Shown here in pieces: positions 9,259 through 18,529 of a DNA stretch of 64,000 bases. The first letter of the stretch is position 1. Every line of letters starts with the position of its first letter. The position numbers were made by a program, and so were the translations under genes. The notes under the pieces were generated by a model. The model saw only the letters and a program-made list of their open reading frames with translations, was not told the DNA's origin and ran no database searches. The stretch spans positions 2,478,954 through 2,542,953 of the forward strand of contig NZ_CP031747.1 in the NCBI RefSeq assembly GCF_005311025.1, read 5' to 3'. Source of the stretch: Alcaligenes faecalis (GTDB lineage: Bacteria > Pseudomonadota > Gammaproteobacteria > Burkholderiales > Burkholderiaceae_B).

Positions 9259-9435
9259 ATGCGACTGCTTTTCATACTGATCCTGGTGGCAAACCTTGCC
9301 TTGCTGGCTTTTGGACAAGGCTTTTTTGGCACGCCCCCCAGCGAACAAGGCCGTGAGCCTAGACAGTTTTCGCAGCGTAACCAAGATGCCATTCAACTTG
9401 GAACCCCGGCCCATCCGACGCCAGCTTCCCCTTGA
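9259..9435 (+). CDS. Short membrane-anchored protein, possible remnant of a SPOR-type protein
   Basis: A 58-residue frame with AGGG nine bases before its ATG, 18 bases upstream of galU. The N-terminus MRLLFILILVANLALLAFGQ is one hydrophobic helix, followed by a polar, Pro/Gln-rich tail with no domain. In related Alcaligenaceae a longer protein with a similar N-terminal anchor and a C-terminal SPOR domain is, as I recall, found at this site; here only the anchor remains. It may be a truncated gene that is still translated, or a genuine small membrane protein. Confidence 0.55.
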   Translation: MRLLFILILVANLALLAFGQGFFGTPPSEQGREPRQFSQRNQDAIQLGTPAHPTPASP

Positions 9436-9453
9436 TCCTCGATTGACGACACT

Positions 9454-10284
9454 ATGAAACCCATACGCAAAGCAGTTTTCCCCGTCGCCGGTCTAGGCAC
9501 ACGTTTTCTGCCCGCCACCAAGGCCATGCCCAAGGAAATGTTGCCAATTGTCGACAAACCACTGATTCAGTACGCTGTCGAAGAGGCTGTCGCCGCTGGA
9601 GTCACAGAACTGATCTTTATCACTGGCCGCAACAAGCGAGCCATTGAAGATCACTTTGACAGCATCCCGGAACTGGAACACGAACTGGAAGGCAAGAACA
9701 AGCTGGAGTTGCTGGATGCCGTTCAAAACATCATTCCCAGCCATGTCAGCTGTATTTACACCCGCCAGCCGCGCGCGCTGGGTCTGGGCCATGCCGTGCT
9801 GTGCGCTGCACCCATCGTGGGCAACGAGCCCTTCCTGGTCCTGCTGGCGGACGACCTGATCGACGCCACCACACCTGTATCGCGGCAACTGGTTGAGGCT
9901 GCGCATCAATACAACGGAAGTATTGTGGCAACTCAAAATGTAAATAGAAATGAAACAAATAAATATGGAATTGTTTCGGGTAATTTAGTCGACTCAAAAG
10001 CAACTCGACTTAATGGAATTGTTGAAAAGCCTGCACCCGAAGTAGCCCCTTCTACACAAGCCGTTGTAGGCCGTTATGTATTGGAAGCGGAAATATTTGA
10101 CCACCTGCGACGCACTCAAGCAGGGGTAGGTGGAGAGATTCAATTAACGGATGGAATTGCCAGTCTTTTGGAAAGTCGTGCGGTATATGCATATGAATAT
10201 GAAGGCACACGTTACGACTGTGGTAGCAAGTCCGGTTTCTTTCATGCTACGCTTGAATTTGGTCGTAAATACCACGGACTTTAA
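9454..10284 (+). CDS. galU: UTP--glucose-1-phosphate uridylyltransferase
   Basis: Makes UDP-glucose for LPS, capsule and trehalose synthesis. It has 276 residues. The nucleotide-binding start [19 protein letters not shown] and [12 protein letters not shown] are intact, as are the LLADDLID metal site and the C-terminal YDCGSKSGF. Base composition changes sharply near position 9900: the first half is GC-rich like its neighbours, while the second half uses AT-rich codons such as AAT, AAA, GAA and ATT. The protein stays full length and in frame, so function is probably kept. The change suggests mosaic origin of the gene. Confidence 0.96.
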   Translation: MKPIRKAVFPVAGLGTRFLPATKAMPKEMLPIVDKPLIQYAVEEAVAAGVTELIFITGRNKRAIEDHFDSIPELEHELEGKNKLELLDAVQNIIPSHVSCIYTRQPRALGLGHAVLCAAPIVGNEPFLVLLADDLIDATTPVSRQLVEAAHQYNGSIVATQNVNRNETNKYGIVSGNLVDSKATRLNGIVEKPAPEVAPSTQAVVGRYVLEAEIFDHLRRTQAGVGGEIQLTDGIASLLESRAVYAYEYEGTRYDCGSKSGFFHATLEFGRKYHGL

Positions 10285-10376
10285 CGAGGGGCGCAGAGGG
10301 GTCCGTTACGATAACAAGCTTGGTTGCAATTGTTGATCAAACACTGCCTTAAAACCACGCAGAGGGTCGATTTAGC

Positions 10377-10406
10377 TTGACTTACAGGTTAAATACCCCC
10401 TACGAT
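10377..10406 (+). promoter_or_regulatory. Putative promoter of the cold-shock gene
   Basis: TTGACT (10377-10382) and TACGAT (10401-10406) are separated by 18 bases. Transcription from here would give a 5' leader of about 125 bases, in the range known for cspA-type thermoregulated leaders. Confidence 0.4.
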
Positions 10407-10502
10407 TGGCGGTGCAGGATTTCAAGTTCGTCGAAGTTTGTTCAATACGGTATTGTTTCTAATACTCATTGCCCTGATTTTTACATCTTGACAATCTTTT
10501 TT

Positions 10503-10529
10503 GAGCAGATTGCTCGTCATTTTTAGGGA
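10503..10529 (+). promoter_or_regulatory. Hairpin just upstream of the cold-shock ribosome binding site
   Basis: GAGCA (10503-10507) pairs with TGCTC (10511-10515) around GAT, followed by a T run and then the AGGGA ribosome binding site (10525-10529). The position suggests a role in attenuation or translational control of the cold-shock gene. Confidence 0.35.
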
Positions 10530-10538
10530 ATGCAGGAA

Positions 10539-10748
10539 ATGCAAACAGAAACCGGTATCGTGAAATGGTTCAATAACGAAAAAGGCTACGGCTTTATCTC
10601 CCCCGACAACGGTGGCAAAGATCTTTTCGTTCACCATTCCGACATCTTGGGCACGGGCTTTAAATCCTTGGAAGAAAACCAGCGCGTTTCGTACGTGTCG
10701 GCTGAAGGCCAAAAGGGTCCACAAGCTAAGAGCATCCAAAAACTGTAA
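10539..10748 (+). CDS. cspA: Cold-shock protein (CspA family)
   Basis: A 69-residue single-domain OB-fold RNA chaperone. The RNP1 (KGYGFISP) and RNP2 (LFVHHSDI) motifs are present. I chose the ATG at 10539 because AGGGA lies nine bases before it; the in-frame ATG at 10530 sits directly against that site. The gene has a long AT-rich leader (10285-10538), as is usual for cold-inducible members, and its own strong terminator. The exact paralogue is not certain, so the symbol is generic. Confidence 0.93.
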   Translation: MQTETGIVKWFNNEKGYGFISPDNGGKDLFVHHSDILGTGFKSLEENQRVSYVSAEGQKGPQAKSIQKL

Positions 10749-10775
10749 ATCGATCTCGATTAGTTTTTAGATCTC

Positions 10776-10806
10776 AAAAAAGCCCGCTAAATGCGGGCTT
10801 TTTTAT
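10776..10806 (+). terminator. Terminator of the cold-shock gene
   Basis: AAGCCCGC pairs with GCGGGCTT around TAAAT, with an A run before and a T run after, so it could act in both directions. Confidence 0.9.
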
Positions 10807-10903
10807 TTAACTTGATTCAAATCAAGACGAGCTGTCCTCAAATCGCCACAAATTCCAAAACACGTAAAACTAAATACTTATTAGCTAATAAACAGCCACG
10901 TAT

Positions 10904-12229
10904 TTAATCGCGGATTTGTGCCAATCCAGAAAGTACGCGCTGCACTGCGCCTTCGTGCATTTGAACCCAATGCAAACCCGCATCAGCCATTTTGTGATGG
11001 CGTGCTGGATCATCTACTAGCTCCAGTGCCTGCTGCAGCGCCAAGGCTGGCGTACCCGCACGTATCGCAGCGCCGGCCTGCATGGCATCTTGCATGGCTT
11101 GGGCAAAATTATGAGTATGCGGGCCCACAATCACAGGGACACCCACTGCGCAGGCCTCGATAAAGTTCTGCCCGCCCAAAGGCTGGAAGCTGCCCGCCAC
11201 AATGGCGACTCGTGCCAGGCCGTAATACCAGTGCATTTCACCTAGGGTGTCGCCCAGCAGCACATCCACTTCACGACAAGCCTTGATCGCACTGGTGCTG
11301 GTATCGCCCTGCTCCAGCAACTCGCTACGCCGCACGGACCGCAAACCTAGCTGATTCAGATAATCTGCCGCTTCTTCAAACCGCTCCGGGTGACGTGGAA
11401 TCACAACAAACAGGACTGGGCTATGCAGCTCGCTACCATGCTCTCGTTCACGGCGCAGGTAATGGGCAATGGCATCAATGAAATCGACATGCTCAGTCTC
11501 GCGCGTACTGGCGATCACCACCACACGCCGTCCCAGGTCACTGGCAAAGCCACGGCCACGTGCAATCTTGTCCTGTGGCAAAACCACATCAAACTTCAGA
11601 TTCCCTGACACGCGCACGCCTTGTGCGCCCGCCAATTCCAGCCGCTGTGCATCAGCCAGGCTTTGTGCATAGATCAACTTGAAGGAGCGGTAGGCCTCTC
11701 GCATGACCGAACCTGCTTTCAGGCTGGTACGCAATGCACTTTCCGAGAACCGGGCACTGGCCAACATCATGGGAACACCTTGCCGGCGTGCCGCAGCCAA
11801 TAGATTGGGCCACACCTCGCGTTCAATCAGCACCCCGGCACATGGCCGGTAATGGGCGAAAAAACGTCGTACCGAGCCCGGAAAGTCGTAGGGTAGCCAT
11901 TGTTGCAGTAATTGCCCGCTGGCAATCTCAGCCGCAAACGCAGTCGCACCTTCTGTACGGCCCGTAACTGTCATATGGGTTAACAGGACCGTCTCACCCT
12001 GATCCAGCAAAGCACGAATCAAAGGCTGCGCCGCACGCGTTTCACCCAAGCTGACCGCATGCACCCACACCGGGGCTTTCCTGGGCGCAGGCAGCGAACC
12101 ATAAAAACCAAAGCGGGGACCCGATAACACCTGCCATTCGCCACCAGCTCGACGGGCACGCAAGCCCATCCAGGCCATCAAGGCTGGAGCCAATATGCGA
12201 ATAGAGGCGGTATAGAAGAATCGGTTCAC
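10904..12229 (-). CDS. waaA: 3-deoxy-D-manno-octulosonic acid transferase
   Basis: Inner-membrane GT-B glycosyltransferase that attaches KDO to lipid IVA. It has 441 residues and starts at GTG with GAGG upstream. An N-terminal hydrophobic helix (about 5-20) is the anchor; WVHAVSLGETRAAQPLI and the LLTHMTVTGR segment follow, and the C-terminal domain contains GGQNFIEACAVGVPVIVGPHTHNF, the family's sugar-nucleotide region. It lies 185 bases downstream of waaC on the same strand, with a hairpin in between. Confidence 0.95.
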   Translation of the reverse strand: MNRFFYTASIRILAPALMAWMGLRARRAGGEWQVLSGPRFGFYGSLPAPRKAPVWVHAVSLGETRAAQPLIRALLDQGETVLLTHMTVTGRTEGATAFAAEIASGQLLQQWLPYDFPGSVRRFFAHYRPCAGVLIEREVWPNLLAAARRQGVPMMLASARFSESALRTSLKAGSVMREAYRSFKLIYAQSLADAQRLELAGAQGVRVSGNLKFDVVLPQDKIARGRGFASDLGRRVVVIASTRETEHVDFIDAIAHYLRREREHGSELHSPVLFVVIPRHPERFEEAADYLNQLGLRSVRRSELLEQGDTSTSAIKACREVDVLLGDTLGEMHWYYGLARVAIVAGSFQPLGGQNFIEACAVGVPVIVGPHTHNFAQAMQDAMQAGAAIRAGTPALALQQALELVDDPARHHKMADAGLHWVQMHEGAVQRVLSGLAQIRD

Positions 12230-12318
12230 CCGCTTAGCCTCAGTACGAAATCAGCAGCAGCCAAGCCACGCTCGGCGCTACCAGGAAGACGAATAGAAAA
12301 TAATGTCAGGCAGACAAA

Positions 12319-12348
12319 GGGCCTGCACCCAGGCGGGGCTGCAGGCCC
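12319..12348 (-). terminator. Hairpin between waaC and waaA
   Basis: GGGCCTGCA (12319-12327) pairs perfectly with TGCAGGCCC (12340-12348). On the minus strand it is followed by only three T, so termination after waaC may be partial. Confidence 0.6.
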
Positions 12349-12414
12349 CTTAGCATCGCGTATTGTAAGCACAAAGCCGGCTGACAAAAAAACGAATTGG
12401 CGATCAGGCCCGAA

Positions 12415-13416
12415 CTAGCCTTTTGGCGCGTCCAACAAGGCCGCCTCCGGCACTACTGTCCGCCCCAGCGCCTGATCGATGGCACAGAGCACCGTTTCCG
12501 CTGAAGGAGGATGCCCACGCTCGCCCAGGCTGGCGGTGTAGGCGGAACCTTCCAGGGGGGTACGCACTGGGGTCGAGGCTTTATAGATACCAATAGTAGG
12601 ACGGCCCAAACCGGCTGACAAATGCGTCAGACCACTGTCCAGACCCACCATGACTTGCGCTCCAGCCAATTGCAGAGCGATAGGCGTCAAGTCCATTCGT
12701 GGCATCACCTGAGCCTGGCTGCGACCGATAATCAGCGCCTCGGCACGGGCGGACTCGGCAGGGCTGCCCGCCAACAAGCGCAATGCCATCCCTTCCTCTT
12801 GCAAGCGATCAAAGACCTGTTGCCAGTTCTCCGGCTCCCAGAGCTTATCGTCGCGGCTGGCCGACGGCATGATGATGGCGTAAGGATCCTCGTCCTTGGG
12901 GGCTTGCGCGGCCAAACCCTGCAAACCAAAATCAGGAGCGCCTTCAAACTGATAGCCAAAGGCAGACGCGGCCAAGCTGCGCTGACGGAACACAGCAGGC
13001 TGCCAGAAACCGACGCGATGACGCACATCGTAGAACAGCGAGGCCAGCGGTTCACGCGCCGACTTCCAATCCAGCCCATGACGACGGCCTTTAGTCTGCC
13101 GTACCAGCCAGATGGATTTCATCAGCGCCTGCATATCCAGCACAACATCGTATTGGCGTGATTGCAGTTGTTCGCGCAAGGCGGCGCGTTCCTGGCGTGT
13201 CTGGGCAGACCACCACTGTTTGCGCCAGCGCCGATGCGCTACCGGGATCACTTCATTTACTGCCGGATGCCAGCCCGGAATCTGAGCAAAGCTCTCTTCT
13301 ACGAGCCAATCAATTTGTGCACCGGGCACATGGCGTGCAATGTCCGAGATTGCTGGCAGCATATGCACCAGATCTCCCAAAGAGGACGTACGCACAATCA
13401 GTATCTTGCAAGTCAT
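12415..13416 (-). CDS. waaC: Lipopolysaccharide heptosyltransferase I
   Basis: Adds the first heptose to the KDO of the LPS inner core. It has 333 residues from the start MTCKILIVRTSSLGDLVHML, the typical N-terminus of family 9 glycosyltransferases. The C-terminal part has VGLDSGLTHLSAGLGRPTIGIY, which binds ADP-heptose. The frame extends 11 codons upstream, but the family start favours 13416. It is paired with waaA as an LPS core unit and is divergent from a LysR regulator. Confidence 0.94.
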   Translation of the reverse strand: MTCKILIVRTSSLGDLVHMLPAISDIARHVPGAQIDWLVEESFAQIPGWHPAVNEVIPVAHRRWRKQWWSAQTRQERAALREQLQSRQYDVVLDMQALMKSIWLVRQTKGRRHGLDWKSAREPLASLFYDVRHRVGFWQPAVFRQRSLAASAFGYQFEGAPDFGLQGLAAQAPKDEDPYAIIMPSASRDDKLWEPENWQQVFDRLQEEGMALRLLAGSPAESARAEALIIGRSQAQVMPRMDLTPIALQLAGAQVMVGLDSGLTHLSAGLGRPTIGIYKASTPVRTPLEGSAYTASLGERGHPPSAETVLCAIDQALGRTVVPEAALLDAPKG

Positions 13417-13540
13417 GGGCGAATTATAGTGGTGGCCGCGTCCAATCAAACAAAGATGCAGAAAAATATCCGCCTGCTCTACTTATGCCCGCCAATTGCC
13501 ATCAGGCATAATAAGACTGCCTATTTTCTGGACCGGAAAC

Positions 13541-14440
13541 ATGATTGATCTCAAACAGATCGAAGCCTTTGTATGGGTTGCCGAGCTTGGCGGTTTCCGG
13601 GCAGCTGCCGAAAAACTCAACACGACCCAACCGTCTATTTCTCAGCGTATCGCCGGACTGGAATCCAGTCTGGAGCTGCGCTTGTTTGATCGGGGTGCCC
13701 GGGGCATCAAGCTGACCGATAAAGGCCAGGAGTTGTTGTCGCACGCACAGCGCATGCTGGATCTGCGTACCGAGATGCTGCGCGCCGCCAAAGAGCAGAA
13801 CGCCATCCGCGGCCTGCTGCGTCTGGGGGTGGCTGAAACCATTGTGCAGACCTGGCTGCATGAGCTGATCGACAAGCTGCATCAGGAATACCCGGCTTTG
13901 GTCATCGAGATTCATGTCGACACCACCAGCGTGCTGCGCCAGCAACTGGCCAGCTTCCAGATTGATATGGCCATGATTGTGGGCGTAGGCCAGGATCCCA
14001 AAGAACAATGCATTCGACTGTGCGCTTATCAGTTAGGCTGGGTCGCCAGCCCCGAATTGAAGCTGCACGGCCGCAAAGTCAGCGTTTCCGAGCTAGGGGT
14101 TTACCCTGTAATCACCTATCCATCCGGTAGCGTTCCCTACCTCGCCACACGCGAAGCTTTGCTGCGTGCCGGCGTCAAATCCCCACGTATTTTTGGCAGT
14201 GCATCGCTAAGCACAATCGTGCAGATGACGCGTCATGCCATGGGCCCCAGCGTGCTGGCTCCCGAGGTCGTAAAAGACGAGCTTTCCGAGGGAAAACTGC
14301 GCCTTTTGAAGGTGGATCAACCCCTGCCGGCCATCGAATTTTTTGCCTGCTGGATGGATTCTCCGGACAGTCATATTGCCCGCGTCGTGGCCAATCACGC
14401 CCAAGAAATCGCCCAACAATACGTGCAGTCCGATAAGTAA
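13541..14440 (+). CDS. LysR-type transcriptional regulator of the TRAP/amidase cassette
   Basis: A 299-residue LysR regulator. The N-terminal winged helix-turn-helix (about 1-60) reads MIDLKQIEAFVWVAELGGF with TQPSISQRIAGLE; the rest is the periplasmic-binding-like effector domain. The start at 13541 has GGAA upstream and matches the family N-terminus. It is encoded on the same strand, 98 bases before the putative hydro-lyase gene, and is the likely regulator of the genes up to the terminator at 20636. The inducer is unknown. Confidence 0.92.
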   Translation: MIDLKQIEAFVWVAELGGFRAAAEKLNTTQPSISQRIAGLESSLELRLFDRGARGIKLTDKGQELLSHAQRMLDLRTEMLRAAKEQNAIRGLLRLGVAETIVQTWLHELIDKLHQEYPALVIEIHVDTTSVLRQQLASFQIDMAMIVGVGQDPKEQCIRLCAYQLGWVASPELKLHGRKVSVSELGVYPVITYPSGSVPYLATREALLRAGVKSPRIFGSASLSTIVQMTRHAMGPSVLAPEVVKDELSEGKLRLLKVDQPLPAIEFFACWMDSPDSHIARVVANHAQEIAQQYVQSDK

Positions 14441-14538
14441 TCGTTATGGCCTAGGATTCAAACATACGATTGGACACAAATTATCTGATCGGTTGCAATC
14501 CGAGGCTGTGATCAACCCCCTTTGTGCGAGTGGTCATC

Positions 14539-15342
14539 ATGAACCTGCAAACCCTGCCTGTGCTGGCGCCCGAGGCTGAAAAATGCCGCGAGCTGATCCG
14601 TCAAGAAACTCATACTGGTCCTACCGCAGGACTGGCCGCAGGCTATGTGCAGGCCAACCTGATGATTCTGCCCAAAGACTGGGCCGATGAGTTCCTGCTG
14701 TTTTGTCAGCGCAACCCCAAACCCTGCCCTTTATTAGCCGTGACGGAACCCGGTCAGTTTCAGGTGCCAACCTTGGGTGGCTCGATTGATCTGCGCACGG
14801 ATTTCCCTCGTTACCGTGTCTGGCAGAACGGCGAGCTCAGCGCCGAGCCGCTGAACATCGAAGATGTCTGGCGCGATGATCTGGTGTCCTTTCTGATTGG
14901 CTGCTCCTTCTCCTTTGAAGAAGCGCTGCTGGCCGACGGAATTGATGTGCGCCATATCAGCGCGGGTGTGAATGTGCCCATGTATCGCAGCTCGATCCAG
15001 ACCCAGGGTACACAGCGCCTGTCTGGCCCCCTGGTAGTGTCGATGCGCCCCATGCGTGCGGCCGATGCCATTCGTGCCATTCAGATCACCTCGCGCTTTC
15101 CGTCCGTGCACGGTGCCCCGGTTCATATCGGCGACCCGTCCCTGATTGGAATCAACGACCTGCAACAACCCGACTATGGCGATGCAGTGCCAGTCGGCCC
15201 CGACGAATTACCCGTTTTCTGGGCTTGCGGCGTCACCCCTCAAGCCGTTGCTGCCCAGGCCAAGCCGCAGTTTTGTATCACACATGCCCCTGGCCATATG
15301 TTGATTACCGATCTGCCCAACACACGGCTGGCCGCGCTTTAA
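14539..15342 (+). CDS. DUF1445 putative hydro-lyase (D-glutamate cyclase-like)
   Basis: A 267-residue protein of the DUF1445 family, usually called putative hydro-lyase. The recognisable segments are [15 protein letters not shown] near the N-terminus, [14 protein letters not shown] in the middle and VVSMRPMRA followed by [18 protein letters not shown]. The mammalian D-glutamate cyclase, which interconverts D-glutamate and 5-oxo-D-proline, contains this domain, so chemistry on a lactam or 2-hydroxy/amino acid is plausible but unproven. It is the first enzyme gene of the LysR-regulated cassette. Confidence 0.88.
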   Translation: MNLQTLPVLAPEAEKCRELIRQETHTGPTAGLAAGYVQANLMILPKDWADEFLLFCQRNPKPCPLLAVTEPGQFQVPTLGGSIDLRTDFPRYRVWQNGELSAEPLNIEDVWRDDLVSFLIGCSFSFEEALLADGIDVRHISAGVNVPMYRSSIQTQGTQRLSGPLVVSMRPMRAADAIRAIQITSRFPSVHGAPVHIGDPSLIGINDLQQPDYGDAVPVGPDELPVFWACGVTPQAVAAQAKPQFCITHAPGHMLITDLPNTRLAAL

Positions 15343-15457
15343 GCAAGTTTTGACCGACACAAAACCGGTCGCCCCTTTGGTTTCAATATGCAGCTCCCTG
15401 ACAACAAGGGCGCGCACTCTATCAACCATACAGCTGGACCGCTATTAGGAGCACCTT

Positions 15458-16504
15458 ATGAAAAAAATCGTACTGACCTCCCTGGCTTTGGGCTCGCTGG
15501 CCCTGGGCTCTGCTGCCATGGCCCAAGAACTGCCCAAGACTTCTTTGAAAGTTGTCGGTGGCTTGAGCAACCTGACCGCCTACCAGAACACCGAGCAGCC
15601 CTTCTGGACCAAGAAAGTACCTGAGCTGTCCGGCGGCCAGATCACGGCCGATATCAAGGGCTTTAACGACATGGGCCTGAAAGGTCCTGAAATCATGCGC
15701 TTGATCAGCCAAGGTGTGATTCCTTTCGGTACCGCCACCCTGGCTTACTTTGCCAGCGACAACTCCATTAACGAAGCGATCGACCTGGCTGGTCTGGCTC
15801 CCGATATTGAAGTGGCCAAGAAGCTGACCGACGCGTTCACTCCCGCCTACGAACAGTTCTACGCCAAGAGCAACGTCAAGGTTCTGGGCTTTTCCACCTA
15901 CCCTGCCCAAGTTCTGTTTTGCAATGGCAACTTCAATGGCCTGAGCGACCTGAAAGGCAAGAAGGTGCGTACCAGCAGCCGTACTCAGGCTGAATTCGTT
16001 CAGGCTCTGGGCGGCAACAGCGTAACCATCCCATTTGGTGAAGTGGTTCCTGCCCTGCAAAACGGTGTGGTCGATTGCGCCATTACCGGCTCCATGTCCG
16101 GCTACTCGGCCAAGTGGTACGAAGTCAGCTCCAAGCTGTACGAAATGCCCATCAACTGGAACCAGCAGATTCACGCAGCCAACCTGGGCACCTGGAACAA
16201 GCTGGACCCCAAAGTTCAAGAGTTCCTGGCCAGCAACATCAAGGCCATGACCGAAGAAATCTGGGTGGCCGCTGCCAAGGAAACACAGGAAGGCTATGAC
16301 TGCAACACGGGCGCCGACGCTTGCACGCAGCCCGTCAAAGGCAAGATGACTCTGGTCAAACCTACCGACGCTGACCGTGAACTGCTCAAGAAAGTCATGA
16401 GCGAGACCGTGGTTCCCAAGTGGGCCGAGCGTAGCGCCGCCGACACCGTGGCTGCATTCAACACCAGCCTGAGCCCGATCCTGGGCTTCGAAGCCAAGAA
16501 GTAA
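15458..16504 (+). CDS. dctP: TRAP transporter substrate-binding protein DctP
   Basis: Periplasmic receptor of a tripartite ATP-independent transporter, 348 residues. The signal peptide MKKIVLTSLALGSLALGSAAMAQ is followed by a DctP fold with the conserved KGKKVRTSSRTQAEFVQALGG segment, whose Arg normally clamps the substrate carboxylate. A good AGGAG site precedes the ATG. Such receptors bind organic anions; the exact ligand is unknown. A strong stem-loop follows the gene before dctQ. Confidence 0.94.
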   Translation: MKKIVLTSLALGSLALGSAAMAQELPKTSLKVVGGLSNLTAYQNTEQPFWTKKVPELSGGQITADIKGFNDMGLKGPEIMRLISQGVIPFGTATLAYFASDNSINEAIDLAGLAPDIEVAKKLTDAFTPAYEQFYAKSNVKVLGFSTYPAQVLFCNGNFNGLSDLKGKKVRTSSRTQAEFVQALGGNSVTIPFGEVVPALQNGVVDCAITGSMSGYSAKWYEVSSKLYEMPINWNQQIHAANLGTWNKLDPKVQEFLASNIKAMTEEIWVAAAKETQEGYDCNTGADACTQPVKGKMTLVKPTDADRELLKKVMSETVVPKWAERSAADTVAAFNTSLSPILGFEAKK

Positions 16505-16517
16505 ATCTGTACGTCCT

Positions 16518-16545
16518 GCCTGCCACCAGACTCACGGTGGCAGGC
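16518..16545 (+). promoter_or_regulatory. Stem-loop between dctP and dctQ
   Basis: The perfect 10-bp stem GCCTGCCACC (16518-16527) / GGTGGCAGGC (16536-16545) has an 8-base loop and no T run. It probably protects the receptor transcript or partly terminates before the permease genes. Confidence 0.6.
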
Positions 16546-16595
16546 TGCCTGTACCCCAGGCCCCTCCCTCCTAGACCCTGTACGGGGTAGACATC

Positions 16596-17216
16596 ATGGA
16601 AAATACCGAAAAATTCGCCATGCTGAACCGTTTGCTGTCCGCCGCCACATCCCTGTCGCGCGTCGCCATCTGGTTCGCAGGCAGCCTGACATTGATCAGC
16701 GCCCTCTACATCACCGCGGACGTCCTGTTCCGCAAATTCAGTGGCAGCTCTCTGGGCGGCTCGGATGAACTGTCCGGCTATGCCTTTGCCATCAGCATTT
16801 CCTGGGCACTGTCCTTTGCCACCCTGCAACGGGCCAATATCCGTATCGACGCCATCTACCAGCACTTACCTGTTCGTCTGGCTGCCCTGCTGGACTGGAT
16901 TGCTCTGGTGGCCCTGTCTGTTTTCATTGTCTACCTGACCTTGTACGCCACCGACGTGGCCGGCCTGTCCTGGACCAACCAGTCCACCGCCAACACCGCC
17001 ATGGGCACTCCCTTGTGGATTCCCCAGTTCCTGTGGGTGGGCGGCCTGATCTGGTTGTGCATCGTTCTGGCCTTGATGCTGCTGCGCTCCAGCCTGGCCC
17101 TGATTACAGGTGACCTGGTCGGTATCCAATCCCTGTGCGGTATCCGCAGCACCCAGGAAGAAGCCTCTGAAGAAGCCGAGGCTGGCAAACGCATGGTGCA
17201 AGGAGACGCCAAATGA
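16596..17216 (+). CDS. dctQ: TRAP transporter small permease DctQ
   Basis: A 206-residue integral membrane protein with four predicted helices (about 20-42, 60-80, 95-118 and 140-165), the usual form of the small TRAP subunit. Conserved FRKFSGSSLGGSDELSGYAF and SWALSFATLQRANIRID match the family. It forms the membrane complex with DctM. Its stop overlaps the dctM start (ATGA at 17213-17216), showing translational coupling. The C-terminal tail is charged and cytoplasmic. Confidence 0.93.
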   Translation: MENTEKFAMLNRLLSAATSLSRVAIWFAGSLTLISALYITADVLFRKFSGSSLGGSDELSGYAFAISISWALSFATLQRANIRIDAIYQHLPVRLAALLDWIALVALSVFIVYLTLYATDVAGLSWTNQSTANTAMGTPLWIPQFLWVGGLIWLCIVLALMLLRSSLALITGDLVGIQSLCGIRSTQEEASEEAEAGKRMVQGDAK

Positions 17217-18496
17217 TTACAACCGCACTGACTCTCTTGCTCGTTCTGATCGGACTGAGCATTCCCGTGGGCGCTGCCCTGGGTGTTTTGGGCCTGATTC
17301 TGGACCCGCTGTACTCCATGCTGCCCCTGACCGGCGCATTGGGTGAAATTTCCTGGGGCACCAGCAACGAGTTCCTGCTGGTGGCCATTCCCCTGTTCAT
17401 CATGCTGGGCGAGATCCTGCTGCGCTCGGGCATGGCTGAACGTATGTACAACGCCATGAGCCTGTGGCTGTCCTGGCTGCCCGGCGGCCTGATGCACGCC
17501 AACATTGGTGCCAGCGCCCTGTTTGCCGCCACCTCCGGTTCCAGCGTGGCCACTGCCGCCACCGTGGGCACCGTGGCCCTGCCGCAAATCAAGAAACAAG
17601 GCTATAACGAGCCTCTGTTCCTGGGTAGTCTGGCGGCTGGCGGTACCTTGGGCATTCTGATTCCGCCTTCGATCAACCTGGTGATCTACGGCGTACTGAC
17701 CAATACTTCTGTGCCCAAGCTGTACCTGGCCGGCATCATCCCCGGTTTGGGTATGGCCTTGCTGTTCATGTTGGCAATTGCTGCTGCATGTATGGTCAAA
17801 CCCAAGTGGGGCGGTGCGAAGATCAAGGCCTCCTGGGGACAGCGTTTTGCCAGCCTGGTGCATCTGGTTCCACCACTGGGTATTTTCCTGCTGGTCGTGG
17901 GCTCGATTTACGCCGGGATTGCCACTCCAACCGAGGCTGCTGCCCTGGGTGTGGTCGGCGCCTTGATTCTGGCTGCCTTCTCGGGCCGCATGAGCTGGAA
18001 CATGATCAAGGAAGTGCTGGAAGGCACCATGAAAGCCACCGCCATGATCATGCTGATCGTGATCGGTTCGGCCTTCCTGAACTTTGTCATGGCCGCCACC
18101 GGCCTGACCAACGCACTGACCGATGCCATCACGGGCCTGGGTGTCTCGCCCATGGTCATGCTGCTGATCATTGTGGTGTTCTACCTGGTGCTGGGCTGCT
18201 TCATGGAAACCCTGTCCATGATGATCACCACCATCCCTATCGTGGCTCCCATCATGATCGCCCTGGGCTTTGATCCGGTGTGGCTGGGTATTGCCATCAT
18301 CATTCTGGTGGAAGTGGCGCTGATCACTCCGCCTGTTGGTCTGAACCTGTTTGTGGTCCAGAGCCTGCGCAAGAGCGGCAGCATGAATGACGTCATGATT
18401 GGCAGCCTGCCCTTTGTGATCATGCTGCTGGCCATGGTGGGCCTACTGGCTATCTTCCCGGATCTGGCTTTGTGGCTGCCACGCCTGTTCGGTTAA
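17213..18496 (+). CDS. dctM: TRAP transporter large permease DctM
   Basis: A 427-residue membrane protein that performs sodium- or proton-coupled transport for the DctP receptor. About a dozen hydrophobic helices span the whole length, with the family elements ATSGSSVATAATVGTVALPQ and GGTLGILIPPSINLVIYG, and ALITPPVGLNLFVVQS near the end. It overlaps dctQ by four bases and is followed 33 bases later by the DUF1185 gene, so it belongs to the same operon. Confidence 0.95.
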   Translation: MITTALTLLLVLIGLSIPVGAALGVLGLILDPLYSMLPLTGALGEISWGTSNEFLLVAIPLFIMLGEILLRSGMAERMYNAMSLWLSWLPGGLMHANIGASALFAATSGSSVATAATVGTVALPQIKKQGYNEPLFLGSLAAGGTLGILIPPSINLVIYGVLTNTSVPKLYLAGIIPGLGMALLFMLAIAAACMVKPKWGGAKIKASWGQRFASLVHLVPPLGIFLLVVGSIYAGIATPTEAAALGVVGALILAAFSGRMSWNMIKEVLEGTMKATAMIMLIVIGSAFLNFVMAATGLTNALTDAITGLGVSPMVMLLIIVVFYLVLGCFMETLSMMITTIPIVAPIMIALGFDPVWLGIAIIILVEVALITPPVGLNLFVVQSLRKSGSMNDVMIGSLPFVIMLLAMVGLLAIFPDLALWLPRLFG

Positions 18497-18529
18497 TCCC
18501 AATCTGTCTTTGAGTAAACGAGTACTGCT

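Noticed and set aside
10292-10370. Imperfect direct repeat CGCAGAGGG at 10292 and 10358 after galU
   Set aside because: It is only about nine identical bases in two copies, too short to support a repeat element or attachment site.
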